Of a stretch of DNA of 64,000 nucleotides, positions 8,946-18,261 are shown in pieces. The position numbers and the translations under genes are program-made. The notes under the pieces were generated by a model. The model was not told where the DNA came from. It ran no database searches and saw only the letters and a program-made list of their open reading frames with translations. Positions within the stretch are counted from its first letter, which is position 1, and each line of letters opens with the position of its first letter. The stretch is from Desmospora profundinema (lineage in GTDB: Bacteria; Bacillota; Bacilli; Thermoactinomycetales; DSM-45169). The DNA lies in assembly GCF_031454155.1 (NCBI RefSeq), contig NZ_JAVDQG010000008.1, forward strand, positions 62,001 through 126,000, read 5' to 3'.

Positions 8946-9509
8946 ATGCCTCTTCATCATGCCATCGTTCCGGGTCAAACAGTCTCTGATCGATTTCTCC
9001 AATTGGGGATTGTCGATTTTCAGTACGCTGCTAAGTATGTACAACAACTCCCTTATGGTCGAACCAGCCATCACCCTGACTATATGGAAGTTCTTACGGA
9101 GAAGAAAGGCACTTGCAGCACCAAGCATGCCATTCTTGCCGTGTTGGCGGAAGAACTGAAATTGCCCGTTGCTTTCGTAATCGGAATCTACCGCATGTCT
9201 GAAAGAAACACTCCCGGTGTGGGGGCGGTTCTGGAGAAAGTGGATCCTTCCTACATACCCGAAGCGCATTGTTATCTGAAAATCGAGGGTCGCCGATATG
9301 ATTTCACCAGGGAAGCAGATTCGTTTGAGAGCCCGTTTGAATCGCTTCTTTATGAGGAGGAAATTAAACCTGATCAACTAGGCGATTACAAAGTCAGCCT
9401 TCACCGCGATTTTATCCATCGCTGGGCGAAGACTGAAGGGTTGGAGATGGATCTTGAATCTCTATGGGAGATGCGTGAAGCCTGTATTCAAGCGTTATCG
9501 AGTGATTAA
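8946..9509 (+). CDS. Transglutaminase-like superfamily protein
   Basis: A 187-residue soluble protein with the Cys-His-Asp order of the transglutaminase-like fold: Cys57 in KKGTCSTKHA, His108 in EAHCYLKI and Asp119 in RYDFTRE. Proteins of this fold act as cysteine proteases, amidases or crosslinking enzymes. I took ATG at 8946 because GGGGAG lies 10 bases upstream; earlier in-frame codons have no ribosome site. No signal peptide is seen, so it should act in the cytoplasm. Substrate is unknown. It is convergent with the following peptidase homologue. Confidence 0.7.
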   Translation: MPLHHAIVPGQTVSDRFLQLGIVDFQYAAKYVQQLPYGRTSHHPDYMEVLTEKKGTCSTKHAILAVLAEELKLPVAFVIGIYRMSERNTPGVGAVLEKVDPSYIPEAHCYLKIEGRRYDFTREADSFESPFESLLYEEEIKPDQLGDYKVSLHRDFIHRWAKTEGLEMDLESLWEMREACIQALSSD

Positions 9510-9539
9510 TCCGACCGTAACAGTCGGCTTCCCGTCTGA

Positions 9540-10520
9540 TCAATGCTCCACAATCTCGATTTCACCCGCTCTTCCCTTCGCACGGATTCGTCCCCATCCC
9601 CCGATGGGGAAGGTGAAAAGGGGGGTGGTGTGGCCGAAGCTGGCGTCGACGATGACGGGGATGTGGTGTAGTTCCGGTTTGGCTTGCAGCAATGTGGCCA
9701 CTCGGATGGCGGACAGGTCGGATCGCTCCTGGAACCGGCCGATCACCAACCCGCGTACGCCGGCGAAGGAGGGGACATGCATCAGGGATTGCAGGGTCCG
9801 GTCAAAGGTGAGGGGGTGGCTTTCTTCGTTCTCTTCCAGAAACAGAATAGCCCCGTCTAAGTCCGGCATAAAAGGAGTTCCCTGTAATAAATTGAAGGTG
9901 CACAAGTTGCCGCCCAGGATCCGTCCTTCCGCTTCTCCCTCAAATACGACCTGGGGACCCGGATTGGGGTGGAAACGGCGGTTTTCTTGATCCAGATACC
10001 AGGCATCGTCGCTCCAGTGGTCGGCAGGAGTGATTGTGTAAGGTTCTTCTTCTATTACACAGCGTTTGAAATACTCCAATGTGTAGTCCAATCCCTTCTC
10101 CATAGAAAAAGAGGTGAAGTGGGGACCGGAGTAACTGACCAGTCCGCTGCGGGCCCAAAAGGCGAGACTCAATGCCGTGATGTCTAAATATCCGCAAAAG
10201 ATGGTGGGGTGTGCCCGGATCCGCTCGTAATCCAGATGGGAGAGCAGCTGATTGGCGTTGTATCCTCCCAGGGTGGTGAAGATGGCTTTTACATCGGGAT
10301 CGGTAAAGGCTTCATGGAGATCCGTCACCCGTGAAGCTACCGAAGAGGAGTTCCATTTATCCCGCTCCTCCACGTGGCTGGAAAAGGTGACCCGGAGGCC
10401 CATCTCTTCCAGCCGGGAGATGGCCGATCTTCGTTGGGCTTCGGAGATTACCCCCAGACTGGTCGATGGGGAGACGATCCGAATCTCGTCACCAGGCTGC
10501 AGGCGGTCGGGGATTGGCAC
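9540..10520 (-). CDS. S66-family LD-carboxypeptidase homologue lacking the catalytic serine
   Basis: A 326-residue member of peptidase family S66 (LD-carboxypeptidase / MccF), which trims D-Ala from murein tetrapeptides or cleaves peptide-nucleotide amides through a Ser-Glu-His triad. The nucleophile motif, normally G-[FY]-S-D-x-T, reads GYLDIT here: residue 112 is Leu (codon TTA; a Ser codon TCA would differ by one base). Glu229 (LFLEEN) and His297 (FGHTTPLFT) remain, 68 residues apart as in LdcA. GTG at 10520 follows AAAGGAGGG by 7 bases. The frame is otherwise intact. It is either a pseudo-enzyme, a point-mutant allele or a sequencing error. Confidence 0.85.
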   Translation of the reverse strand: MPIPDRLQPGDEIRIVSPSTSLGVISEAQRRSAISRLEEMGLRVTFSSHVEERDKWNSSSVASRVTDLHEAFTDPDVKAIFTTLGGYNANQLLSHLDYERIRAHPTIFCGYLDITALSLAFWARSGLVSYSGPHFTSFSMEKGLDYTLEYFKRCVIEEEPYTITPADHWSDDAWYLDQENRRFHPNPGPQVVFEGEAEGRILGGNLCTFNLLQGTPFMPDLDGAILFLEENEESHPLTFDRTLQSLMHVPSFAGVRGLVIGRFQERSDLSAIRVATLLQAKPELHHIPVIVDASFGHTTPLFTFPIGGWGRIRAKGRAGEIEIVEH

Positions 10521-10626
10521 GGGGATCCCTCCTTTAACGGGGTTTCTATTAATTTAAAGGACGGATGCACCGGAAACAATCCCATGGATGAACAAAGTTG
10601 CACGATCTCTCCTGCCGGGTTTCTCT

Positions 10627-10655
10627 TTGAAATACCCGGTGCCATCGGATAAAAT
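10627..10655 (+). promoter_or_regulatory. SigA promoter of pgi
   Basis: TTGAAA (10627-10632) and TAAAAT (10650-10655) are separated by exactly 17 bases, 62 bases before the pgi start codon. Confidence 0.75.
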
Positions 10656-10716
10656 GAATTCGGGTTAGTGAAATAAAGCGAGGGTCGCAGTCCAGATACG
10701 CAAACGGAGGGACATT

Positions 10717-12075
10717 TTGTTGAAAAACCGATTAACGTTTGACCACAAAACAGCATTGCCATTTATCGGGGCTCACGAGCTGGAACAGTTGGAGCCGGCC
10801 GTGTTGGCAGCCCATGACCAATTGCATCAGGGAACCGGGGCAGGCAGCGACTTTTTGGGGTGGGTCGACCTTCCGACGGCATACGACCGGGAAGAGTTCG
10901 TCCGAATCCGGCAGGCGGCAGACCGGATCCGATCCGATTCCGATGCCCTGGTGGTGATCGGGATTGGCGGCTCCTACCTGGGAGCGCGGGCAGCGATCGA
11001 GATGTTGACCCATTCGTTCTACAACCAGCTTCCCGCTGATCAGCGAAAGGGTCCGGAGATTGTTTTTGCCGGTCATCACATCAGTTCCACTTATTTGTCC
11101 CACTTGTTGGGACACCTGGAAGGAAAGCGCGTTAGCGTCAACGTGATCTCCAAATCCGGGACGACCACCGAACCGGCCATCGCGTTCCGGATCGTCAAGG
11201 CTTGGATGGAGAAACGATACGGCAAGGAAGAAGCCAAGCGCCGGATCTATGCTACCACCGACCGTGCCAAAGGAGCCCTGAAACAGCTGGCCGATGGTGA
11301 AGGATATGAAACCTTTGTCATCCCGGATGATGTGGGGGGGCGTTACTCCGTCTTGACCGCTGTGGGCTTGCTGCCGATCGCTTGCGCAGGGGTGGATGTG
11401 GAGGCCATGATGAAAGGGGCCGCCGATGCCGCCGACTCCTACCGCAAGCCGAATCTGGCGGAAAACGATGCGTACCGGTATGCAGCGGCGCGAAATGCTT
11501 TATACAACAAGGGAAAAACGATTGAACTGCTGGTCAACTACGAACCTTCGCTTCAAACCTTCTCGGAATGGTGGAAGCAATTGTTTGGGGAGAGTGAAGG
11601 AAAAGACCACAAGGGAATCTACCCCGCATCGGTCAACTTTACCACCGATCTTCACTCCATGGGGCAATACATTCAGGAAGGACGGCGGGATCTGTTTGAA
11701 ACCGTGGTCCGCTTGGAGCGCCCACTTGAATCCCTCACGATTCTGGAGGATCCGGACAATCTGGATGGGTTGAATTACTTAGCCGGCCGCACGATGGACG
11801 AGGTGAACCACAAGGCTTTCCAGGGAACGCTCCTGGCCCATACCGACGGCGGCGTCCCCAACTTGGTGGTTCAGGTTCCGGAAGCTTCCCCGTACCATTT
11901 TGGAGAGTTGGTCTATTTCTTTGAAAAAGCATGCGGGATCAGCGGGTATCTATTGGGAGTCAATCCATTTGACCAGCCCGGTGTAGAAGCGTACAAGAAG
12001 AACATGTTTGCACTTCTGGGCAAGCCAGGCTTTGAAGCAGAACAGGAAAAACTGATGGAACGGCTGGAAAAGTAA
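10717..12075 (+). CDS. pgi: Glucose-6-phosphate isomerase
   Basis: Cytosolic glycolytic enzyme converting glucose 6-phosphate to fructose 6-phosphate. The 452-residue length is the short form typical of Bacillales. Signature regions are visible: the sugar-phosphate loop [27 protein letters not shown], and the catalytic Glu/His region [17 protein letters not shown]. The start is TTG at 10717 or 10720, with GGAGG at 10706-10710. A consensus promoter lies upstream and a strong terminator follows, so it is a single-gene unit. Confidence 0.97.
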   Translation: MLKNRLTFDHKTALPFIGAHELEQLEPAVLAAHDQLHQGTGAGSDFLGWVDLPTAYDREEFVRIRQAADRIRSDSDALVVIGIGGSYLGARAAIEMLTHSFYNQLPADQRKGPEIVFAGHHISSTYLSHLLGHLEGKRVSVNVISKSGTTTEPAIAFRIVKAWMEKRYGKEEAKRRIYATTDRAKGALKQLADGEGYETFVIPDDVGGRYSVLTAVGLLPIACAGVDVEAMMKGAADAADSYRKPNLAENDAYRYAAARNALYNKGKTIELLVNYEPSLQTFSEWWKQLFGESEGKDHKGIYPASVNFTTDLHSMGQYIQEGRRDLFETVVRLERPLESLTILEDPDNLDGLNYLAGRTMDEVNHKAFQGTLLAHTDGGVPNLVVQVPEASPYHFGELVYFFEKACGISGYLLGVNPFDQPGVEAYKKNMFALLGKPGFEAEQEKLMERLEK

Positions 12076-12080
12076 AAAGA

Positions 12081-12118
12081 AACAACCCGGTGTCCCGTGG
12101 AGGCCGGGTTGTTTTTTT
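12081..12118 (+). terminator. Intrinsic terminator of pgi
   Basis: AACAACCCGG (12081-12090) pairs perfectly with CCGGGTTGTT (12104-12113), followed by a T run. Confidence 0.88.
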
Positions 12119-12334
12119 GGCTTCCGATTCCCAGCGAGACCGCCGTTTCTTCCTTTCCTGCCCCATTGCCGGTCAGACTAAAGTAAGGTAAAATTAATAT
12201 TTCAATAGAAGAAAAATGGATATGTCCATCATATCGAGGTAGGAAACGTTACATACACGGGCACAAGGATCGGCGAAAAGCGATCTCCTCTTACCCATGA
12301 ACCGGTTGCGACAGGGATGGAAGGAGAATCAAAC

Positions 12335-12895
12335 ATGTGGTTTCAGAAGGATATGCTCTCGGTCCGGAAAGTGGTGGAACAGGATATTCCCCTGTTGGCC
12401 CAGTGGCTGTCTGATGAGCGAGTGTTGTATTTTTACGAGGGCAGGGACCAACCGTATGATGAAGACCGGGTGCGAAAAGAGTACCTCACCCGGCAGGAAG
12501 GGGAAACGATCGATTATGGCATCGCTGAGTGGGAAGAGACTCCCATCGGTTTGATCCAGATTTACAAACTGGATAAGGACTCCATGAGAAAGTACGGATA
12601 TCCTCCCGATGTTTCCGTCTGGGGGATGGACCAATTCATCGGGGAGCCGGATTATTGGAACCGGGGGATCGGTACTCGCCTCGTTCAGTCGGCGGTGAAA
12701 TACCTGACGGGAGAAAAGGGGGCGCAAATCGTTGTGATGGATCCCCAAGTCCGTAATTCCAGGGCGATCCGCTGCTATGAGAAATGCGGATTTCAGAAAG
12801 TGCAAATGCTCCCCCGTCATGAGAAGCATGAAGGAGTTTGGCAAAATTGTTGGTTGATGGAGTATGACAAGGAAGCGCCGGGAGAGGATGTGTGA
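12335..12895 (+). CDS. GNAT acetyltransferase, AAC(6')-like
   Basis: A 186-residue GNAT-fold acetyltransferase. The acetyl-CoA loop is in EPDYWNRGIGTRLV (consensus R/Q-x-x-G-x-G/A) and the stretch NSRAIRCYEKCGF closely resembles that of aminoglycoside 6'-N-acetyltransferases of the AacA4 group. Whether it modifies aminoglycosides cannot be said from sequence alone; many chromosomal relatives in Bacillales have no known substrate. ATG at 12335 is 8 bases from AAGGAG; an upstream in-frame ATG at 12317 overlaps that site and is less likely. Confidence 0.85.
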   Translation: MWFQKDMLSVRKVVEQDIPLLAQWLSDERVLYFYEGRDQPYDEDRVRKEYLTRQEGETIDYGIAEWEETPIGLIQIYKLDKDSMRKYGYPPDVSVWGMDQFIGEPDYWNRGIGTRLVQSAVKYLTGEKGAQIVVMDPQVRNSRAIRCYEKCGFQKVQMLPRHEKHEGVWQNCWLMEYDKEAPGEDV

Positions 12896-13031
12896 GAGGG
12901 TCGGCCGGAAAGAAAGGGATTGGAGTCGGGATACTTTTTTCAATATTCAGGAAATGAATCCGTCATCCGTTCGTGATGGAATAAGATGGAATATACCGAG
13001 CGATTTTTCATGATAGAAAGGAGAATCCATT

Positions 13032-13946
13032 GTGCTGCAACCAGAAGAATTTGATGTGGGACGGATTACATGGGGGGATACGGTTTTTGAACGTTTTGAC
13101 GTGGATCAGGCGAACCCGCTAAAGGATCTGGTTCGCCGCAGAAGGATGAGACCCGCAGATAAAGTGCTGGTTGTGGAGCGGGCGGGCAAGCGGTTGGCAT
13201 TCTCTCTCTATCAGATGACCTATCATCATGTGGCACAGGGAGAGCTGGCGGGTCAGCCCTTTATTTTGTCCTTTTGTGCCATCTGCCACAGTGCAACTAC
13301 GATGGTGCCTGTTTTGGATGACGGAAAACTGTACCACTTTACCTGCGTCGGGGTCTATAATGGGATGGCTTTACTACGGGATGATGAGACGGGTTCGTAC
13401 TGGGATCACATTTCCGGAGAATGTCTCCATGGACCGAATAAAGGGGAAGTGATGGAACTGATTCCGGTGGAGCACATCACGGTGGAACAAGCTCTCAAGC
13501 GCTGGCCAGACCTAAAGATTTCTTATTCCATACAACCCTGGCATCGCAGGTGGATTTTGGAGCCGGTGATGAACTTGTTTGGAGATCGGGGGATTTTCCC
13601 GCCGAAATTTCGCCTTTCCATGGGAAAAAAAGATACGCGTCTTCCCGAAATGGTAAGCGGGCTCGGTGTTCATACCAAGAAAACGAAGCGTTTTTACACC
13701 ATTGGCACCATCCAGGAAGCGGGGGGCGAATTAAAGGATCGGGTGGACGGCCGTCCCGTCACCGTCTCCCTCAGTTTGGACGGTTACCCGCAGGCTGTTT
13801 TTGACGGGTCGGAGGAAAAGCCGATGCAATTGTACTGCCGTTGGTACGGGTTTTCTTTTACTTTCCCTGGTTGTGAACTGTTTGGAGAGCCGCCGGAAGC
13901 GAAGGAGGAAACCGCTGCCTCAGCTGAAAAAACGGAATCGAAGTGA
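13032..13946 (+). CDS. DUF3179 domain protein
   Basis: A 304-residue protein with the DUF3179 pattern: an ILSFCAICHSATTMVPV segment (two Cys), then SYWDHISGECLHGPNKG with a conserved Trp and Gly-rich loop. Archaeal and bacterial relatives have no assigned role. No signal peptide or membrane segment is evident. GTG at 13032 is preceded by AAAGGAG at a good distance. The C-terminus is Glu/Ala/Lys-rich and probably flexible. It is convergent with the minus-strand small membrane protein gene and shares its terminator. Confidence 0.75.
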   Translation: MLQPEEFDVGRITWGDTVFERFDVDQANPLKDLVRRRRMRPADKVLVVERAGKRLAFSLYQMTYHHVAQGELAGQPFILSFCAICHSATTMVPVLDDGKLYHFTCVGVYNGMALLRDDETGSYWDHISGECLHGPNKGEVMELIPVEHITVEQALKRWPDLKISYSIQPWHRRWILEPVMNLFGDRGIFPPKFRLSMGKKDTRLPEMVSGLGVHTKKTKRFYTIGTIQEAGGELKDRVDGRPVTVSLSLDGYPQAVFDGSEEKPMQLYCRWYGFSFTFPGCELFGEPPEAKEETAASAEKTESK

Positions 13947-13967
13947 ACGGCTCGTCTTGCCCCAATG

Positions 13968-14008
13968 CAAAAAACCGCTGACGACATGGTCATGTCAGCG
14001 GTTTTGTT
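13968..14008. terminator. Bidirectional terminator
   Basis: AAAACCGCTGAC (13971-13982) pairs perfectly with GTCAGCGGTTTT (13994-14005). A-rich and T-rich flanks let it serve both convergent genes. Confidence 0.85.
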
Positions 14009-14020
14009 ATGAATTCTTTC

Positions 14021-14462
14021 TTAACGGGATAGGCTCGTAATCCACAATCCGGCAAACAACAAGGTGGTCAGGAGAAGGAACAATTGGATGGGGACCGCGT
14101 GCTGGATAACCCAGGGAGCTTCCTGCCAATCGTCTTCGTCAGCGTCAGTTTCCCTTTCTTGAACAAGTTGGACGATGTATCCGCCGTTCCATTCGCTGAT
14201 GAAGACATGATCGTGGGTTTCTTTCCAGATCCAATCCGACAACTCTTGTTCCAAGCCGTGATGGAAAAAAGCGTAATCGATCCGCCTGGGCCGGTTTTGA
14301 AATCTCCGGGTCATCATACGCATGGATGAACAAGCCGGTGGACACTTCCGATACATCAAGCACCGTGTATCCTTCCCGGCTCAGATGTTCCAAAGTTTCC
14401 ACGATGGTATCCCCGTCAGTGTCGTTGGAAAAAAAGCGGATCGACTCGTTGTTTTTTGCCAT
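14021..14462 (-). pseudogene. Small tail-anchored membrane protein, frameshifted
   Basis: Two overlapping frames together make one plausible protein. The first begins MAKNNESIRFF (ATG at 14462, GGAGG upstream) and runs into FIHAYDDPEISKPAQADRLRFF. The second carries HHGLEQELSDWIWKETHDHVF and ends in one hydrophobic segment, LFLLLTTLLFAGLWITSL. Removing one base from the A6 run at 14265-14270 (T6 in the gene) joins them into about 146 residues with a C-terminal membrane anchor. This may be a true mutation, phase variation, slippage or a sequencing error. I do not recognise the family. Confidence 0.6.
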
Positions 14463-14493
14463 GATGGTGCTTGCCTCCTGGGAACATTCCTGA

Positions 14494-16173
14494 TTAGTCA
14501 GCTTCCACGATATCCCGGATGGATTGACGCATCGCATCCAGTTGTACTTCAGCCTCTTCTTTGGTAATGGAACGCACGCCAAAGTAAAATTTGATCTTTG
14601 GTTCGGTACCGGAGGGGCGAATCGCCACCCAGGAGTTTCCTTCCAATTCAAAACGGATCAATTTCGCGGGAGGAAAGCCGTCCAAGCCGTTGGTGAAATC
14701 GCGGATCCGCTCAACGGCAAGTCCTCCCACAGTCAGCGGTGGCGTGTGGCGAAACCGATCCATCAGGGCTTGCATACGGTTGGTTCCTGCTTTTCCCTGA
14801 AAAGTGAAGGAAAACAGGGTTTCCCGATAGGCGCCATATTGTCGATCCAGCTCTGCAAGGGCTTGATCCAGGGTACGACCGTGTTCCAGGTGGTGGGCTG
14901 TCATTTCACAGCACATCATCGCCGCCTGGACGGCATCCTTGTCCCGGACGAAACTGCCGAGAAGGTATCCATAGCTTTCCTCATATCCAAAAAGGAAGGT
15001 ACCCTTCCCGCTGGATTCTTGTTCCTCGATTCCTTCGGCAATATACTTAAACCCCGTCAAGGTGTCGACGGTCTTCACCCCATATTGTTGGGCGATCGCA
15101 CGGCCTGACTCCGAGGTGACAATCGATTTGAACACCACTCCGTCTGTCGGCAGATTCCCTTGTTCTCGGCGCTGTTGCAGCACGTAATCCAGTAACAGTG
15201 CCCCGATCTGGTTACCGTTAAAGGCGTGGAAACGACCGTCGGATCCGCGGGCCCACAAACCGAGGCGATCCGCATCAGGATCGGTTCCGATGATTAAATC
15301 GGCACCGGAAATTTTCGCCTGCTCCAATGCGAGGGCAAAGGCTTGCGGATCCTCCGGATTGGGAGAGGAGACGGTAGAGAAGGCGGGGTCGGGATCGGCC
15401 TGCCGGGCCACCGTCTCCAGACGGGAGAAACCCAGATCACGCAACACCTGTTCTACCGGGTTTTTACCCGTTCCATGCAGAGGGGTGAACACCACCCGCA
15501 GGGATGCATGAGTGGGATGAGGTCCCCGAAGGGAAAGGGAGAGGACCTGGTCGATGTAAGCGTGGTCGACAGATGGGTCCACGTACCGGATCCGTCCGGA
15601 AGCCACTCCTTCCTCCCATGATCCGGTCTGAATGGCCAATTCATCCTCCACCTGATCCAGTTCCCGCAGGATGGATTCCACCTTGTCCGGGGGCATTTGG
15701 GCCCCATCTTCTCCATATACCTTGTATCCGTTGTATTCCGCTGGGTTGTGGCTGGCGGTGATCATGATTCCGGCGGCGGCGTGCAGGTGGCGGACGGCGA
15801 AGGAAAGGACGGGGGTGGGGCGCAGAGAGGGGAACAGATGGACTCGGATTCCCCAATGGGCCAGATGTACAGCCGCCTCCTGGGCGAACTCACGTGAAAA
15901 GCGGCGGGAATCGAAGGCGATGGCAACCCCCCGTTCCATCGCACCCGGTTGTTTGGACAAAACCCGAGCCAGTCCCTCTGTCACCCGACGTACGGTGATT
16001 CGGTTGATCCGGTTGATTCCTGGCCCAATCAGGCCGCGCATGCCAGCGGTACCAAAAGTGAGATGGCGATAAAAAGCGTCTTCCCGTTCGGCATCGGAAT
16101 AGGTGAGTAATTGTCGTTTCATTTCTTCATCCAATTCGGAACATTGGATCCAACGATCGATAACCGATTGCAA
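14494..16173 (-). CDS. pgcA: Phosphoglucomutase (alpha-PGM/PMM family)
   Basis: A 559-residue cytosolic mutase interconverting glucose 1-phosphate and glucose 6-phosphate, feeding UDP-glucose for cell-envelope glycans. The four domains show the phosphoserine loop ITASHNPAEYNGYK, the Mg site GTDPDADRLG, the sugar loop FGYEESYGYL and the phosphate site RPSGTEPKIKFYF. Length matches PgcA of B. subtilis. The start chosen is TTG at 16173 preceded by GGAGTGGTGA. It is transcribed away from the ROK gene and toward the frameshifted membrane protein gene, possibly as one transcript. Confidence 0.93.
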   Translation of the reverse strand: MQSVIDRWIQCSELDEEMKRQLLTYSDAEREDAFYRHLTFGTAGMRGLIGPGINRINRITVRRVTEGLARVLSKQPGAMERGVAIAFDSRRFSREFAQEAAVHLAHWGIRVHLFPSLRPTPVLSFAVRHLHAAAGIMITASHNPAEYNGYKVYGEDGAQMPPDKVESILRELDQVEDELAIQTGSWEEGVASGRIRYVDPSVDHAYIDQVLSLSLRGPHPTHASLRVVFTPLHGTGKNPVEQVLRDLGFSRLETVARQADPDPAFSTVSSPNPEDPQAFALALEQAKISGADLIIGTDPDADRLGLWARGSDGRFHAFNGNQIGALLLDYVLQQRREQGNLPTDGVVFKSIVTSESGRAIAQQYGVKTVDTLTGFKYIAEGIEEQESSGKGTFLFGYEESYGYLLGSFVRDKDAVQAAMMCCEMTAHHLEHGRTLDQALAELDRQYGAYRETLFSFTFQGKAGTNRMQALMDRFRHTPPLTVGGLAVERIRDFTNGLDGFPPAKLIRFELEGNSWVAIRPSGTEPKIKFYFGVRSITKEEAEVQLDAMRQSIRDIVEAD

Positions 16174-16460
16174 AGGATCACCACTCCCAACGATGGTGTG
16201 ATAAAAAATCTCCTAAAAATAACATATCACAGGATGTTTGGATTTGGATTTGTTTTTTTTGCACAAACAGCTTTAACAAAACCTAGTTGAAGGAATGGTC
16301 TCATAACATCGTGAGACAGGGGTGTCGGTTTGATCGGCTGGCATACCGGTCATCGCAAGCGGTGTAAGGGGGATTCCAATCCAGACGGATATCCGGGACC
16401 AGGGAGAATGGGACTCTTTATCAGATGTGAACGAGAAAAACCCGGTCTTTTGGGTTGAGA
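16174..16460. other. Intergenic DNA between pgcA and the IS relic
   Basis: No gene is seen. The stretch holds the upstream region of pgcA and a weak hairpin AACCCGGTCTTTTGGGTT at 16438-16456. Confidence 0.4.
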
Positions 16461-16816
16461 GGAAAGCGAAAATCGGACGAGAGAGGGTTTAACCTTCTCG
16501 CAAGTCCGACAATTCTAAGATAAACTTTTGTTAAAGGAGGTGAATCAAGTAATCTAACCCTTTCAATTCAAGTTCATTCACACACCTGAGCAAATGCAAA
16601 AGATTAAATGTAATTTTTGATATCGGATTGACAACTCCATGTTGGAACAACGCCATCTCGCCTACAGGAAAAGAAGAATCTCATGAAGTAACAACAAACA
16701 GGTAACCAACTTACCAATCCAAAAAAGAGATTTCGAAAGCGGGATTCCCTCGTTTTCAAGGGAACAATCGTTGTGATTTCTTGACTAACCCTCGAGCGAA
16801 ACAGTCCATTACCAGG
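16461..16816 (+). mobile_element. Decayed IS605-type element (left end plus tnpB fragments)
   Basis: GAGGAAAGCG with the palindrome TCGGAC...GTCCGA (16473-16509) matches the left ends at 2623 and 23972. From 16536 the DNA aligns with the start of the tnpB pseudogene at 24109: the same GGAGGTGAAT ribosome site, TTCAAGTT, GAGCAAATGCAAA and TGGAACAACGCC-T blocks. A later block near 16741 (TTCCCTCGTTTTCAAGGGAA) matches 24420-24440. Several internal parts are deleted and frames are broken. The right end was not found. Confidence 0.7.
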
Positions 16817-16925
16817 CTTTTGTCTGGACCCCTCCTTGCTGGGAGAAAAATCGGATCGATTTCGTAAGAAAACGGGCAACGAAGTGCCGGGATGGACGTT
16901 GCCAAATGAGGAGGTGATTAGAACG

Positions 16926-18149
16926 ATGGCTGAATCCATGCAGACGGGAAGCTTTCGATGGATGAAATCCATCAATAAATCGACCATTTTAAACGTGATC
17001 CGCCTCCATGGCCCGATATCACGGGCGGAAATCGCCAAAATGACCACACTAACCCCTCCCACCGTAACCAATATTGTAGGTGAGCTGTTGGAATCCGGTG
17101 TGGTGTTAGAGAGCGAACTGGGGGAATCCACCGGGGGGCGCAAGCCGATTCTCTTGACGATTAATCCATCGGCGTTTCAAGTGATTGGCGTCTATGTGAG
17201 TGCCCACCGGGTACTGGGGGTGGTGTGCGACTTGAACGGGAAGACGGTAGATGAGGCGGAAATGTCGCTTTCCCCGCAGCCTACAGCAGAATCGTTCCTG
17301 GAAACGGTGCAGGAAGTGATCCAGCAGTTAGAGGGTGGAATCAAGCAGCGGGAGACGCCCCTATTGGGGATCGGGGTGGGAATGCATGGGTTGGTGGATT
17401 CGGATCGGGGGATTTCTCTGTTTGCTCCCAATCTGTCTTTACGGAATCTCCCGTTGCGGACATTCTTGGAGGAGCACTTCCGGGTGCCGATATGGGTGGA
17501 GAACAATGTTCGGGCCATGGTTTTGGCTGAAAGCTGGTTTGGACAGGGAAAGGGATTGGATGATTTCATCTGTGTCCATGTCGGCAGCGGGGTGGGTGCG
17601 GGGATTTTTTCGGCCCGTTCCTTAGTCCGCGGTCCCTCGTATACAGCGGGCGAATTGGGCCACATCATCATCGACTCCTCGGGTCCCCACTGCGGCTGCG
17701 GAAATACGGGATGTCTGGAGGCATTTGCCTCGGGTCCCGCCATGGAACGTCGTGCCCGGGAACGGCTGCGAGCAGGGGCGCAATCGCTGCTGCATGAGCG
17801 GTTTGAAGGACGGTGGGAGAAAGTGACAGGACCGGTTCTGACTGAGGCGGCACGGGAAGGGGACCCCTTTTCCAAGGAGATATTGGCAGAGACCGGGCGC
17901 TGGCTGGGCATCGGTCTGGCAAACTTAGTCAATCTGCTCAATCCGAGACGGATTATTCTCAACGGCGGCGTGTTCGATGCTGGATCGTTGGTTCTGGAAC
18001 CGTTGGAAAATACCGTTCGGGAACGGGCATTGTCCGCTCCTGCCGAAGATGTCACCATCGTTGTATCCGATCTCGGAAAAAAGGCGGGAGCGACCGGTTC
18101 CGCCACCCTGGTTTTGCAGACTTTGTTTCAACCCCAAGCAGAGGATTAA
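16926..18149 (+). CDS. ROK-family transcriptional regulator (XylR/NagC type)
   Basis: A 407-residue regulator with an N-terminal winged helix (SRAEIAKMTTLTPPTVTNIVGELLESGVV) and a C-terminal ROK sugar-kinase-like domain carrying the zinc signature CGCGNTGCLEAFASG. Family members bind a sugar or sugar phosphate and release operator DNA. GAGGAGGTGAT precedes ATG at 16926; the open frame extends 30 codons further up without a ribosome site. The upstream DNA is a dead IS element, so its own promoter may be altered. The adjacent gene downstream is glpF but no shared transcript is implied: a promoter separates them. Confidence 0.9.
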   Translation: MAESMQTGSFRWMKSINKSTILNVIRLHGPISRAEIAKMTTLTPPTVTNIVGELLESGVVLESELGESTGGRKPILLTINPSAFQVIGVYVSAHRVLGVVCDLNGKTVDEAEMSLSPQPTAESFLETVQEVIQQLEGGIKQRETPLLGIGVGMHGLVDSDRGISLFAPNLSLRNLPLRTFLEEHFRVPIWVENNVRAMVLAESWFGQGKGLDDFICVHVGSGVGAGIFSARSLVRGPSYTAGELGHIIIDSSGPHCGCGNTGCLEAFASGPAMERRARERLRAGAQSLLHERFEGRWEKVTGPVLTEAAREGDPFSKEILAETGRWLGIGLANLVNLLNPRRIILNGGVFDAGSLVLEPLENTVRERALSAPAEDVTIVVSDLGKKAGATGSATLVLQTLFQPQAED

Positions 18150-18164
18150 CCGGCTGGTTGTTTT

Positions 18165-18178
18165 TGTAAGCGTTTTCG
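18165..18178. promoter_or_regulatory. Candidate cre (CcpA site) upstream of glpF
   Basis: TGTAAGCGTTTTCG matches the cre consensus TGWAANCGNTNWCA at all but the last base. It lies just upstream of the predicted glpF -35, consistent with carbon catabolite repression. Confidence 0.6.
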
Positions 18179-18181
18179 GGA

Positions 18182-18210
18182 TTGCATTTCACGTTAAAAT
18201 GTTGTAAAGT
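18182..18210 (+). promoter_or_regulatory. Candidate glpF promoter
   Basis: TTGCAT (18182-18187) and TAAAGT (18205-18210) are 17 bases apart. Transcription would start near 18217 and read a 170-base leader before glpF. Confidence 0.5.
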
Positions 18211-18261
18211 TGTCTCAAACAGACCCACACCCCTGATGGGTCTAACAATTTCACGAGCGAC

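Noticed and set aside
9454-9990. Plus-strand frame opposite the S66 gene
   Set aside because: Antisense shadow; the S66 protein on the minus strand is unambiguous apart from its serine.
16604-17143. Minus-strand frame across the IS relic and ROK start
   Set aside because: Overlaps the clear ROK gene antisense and starts in decayed transposon DNA.
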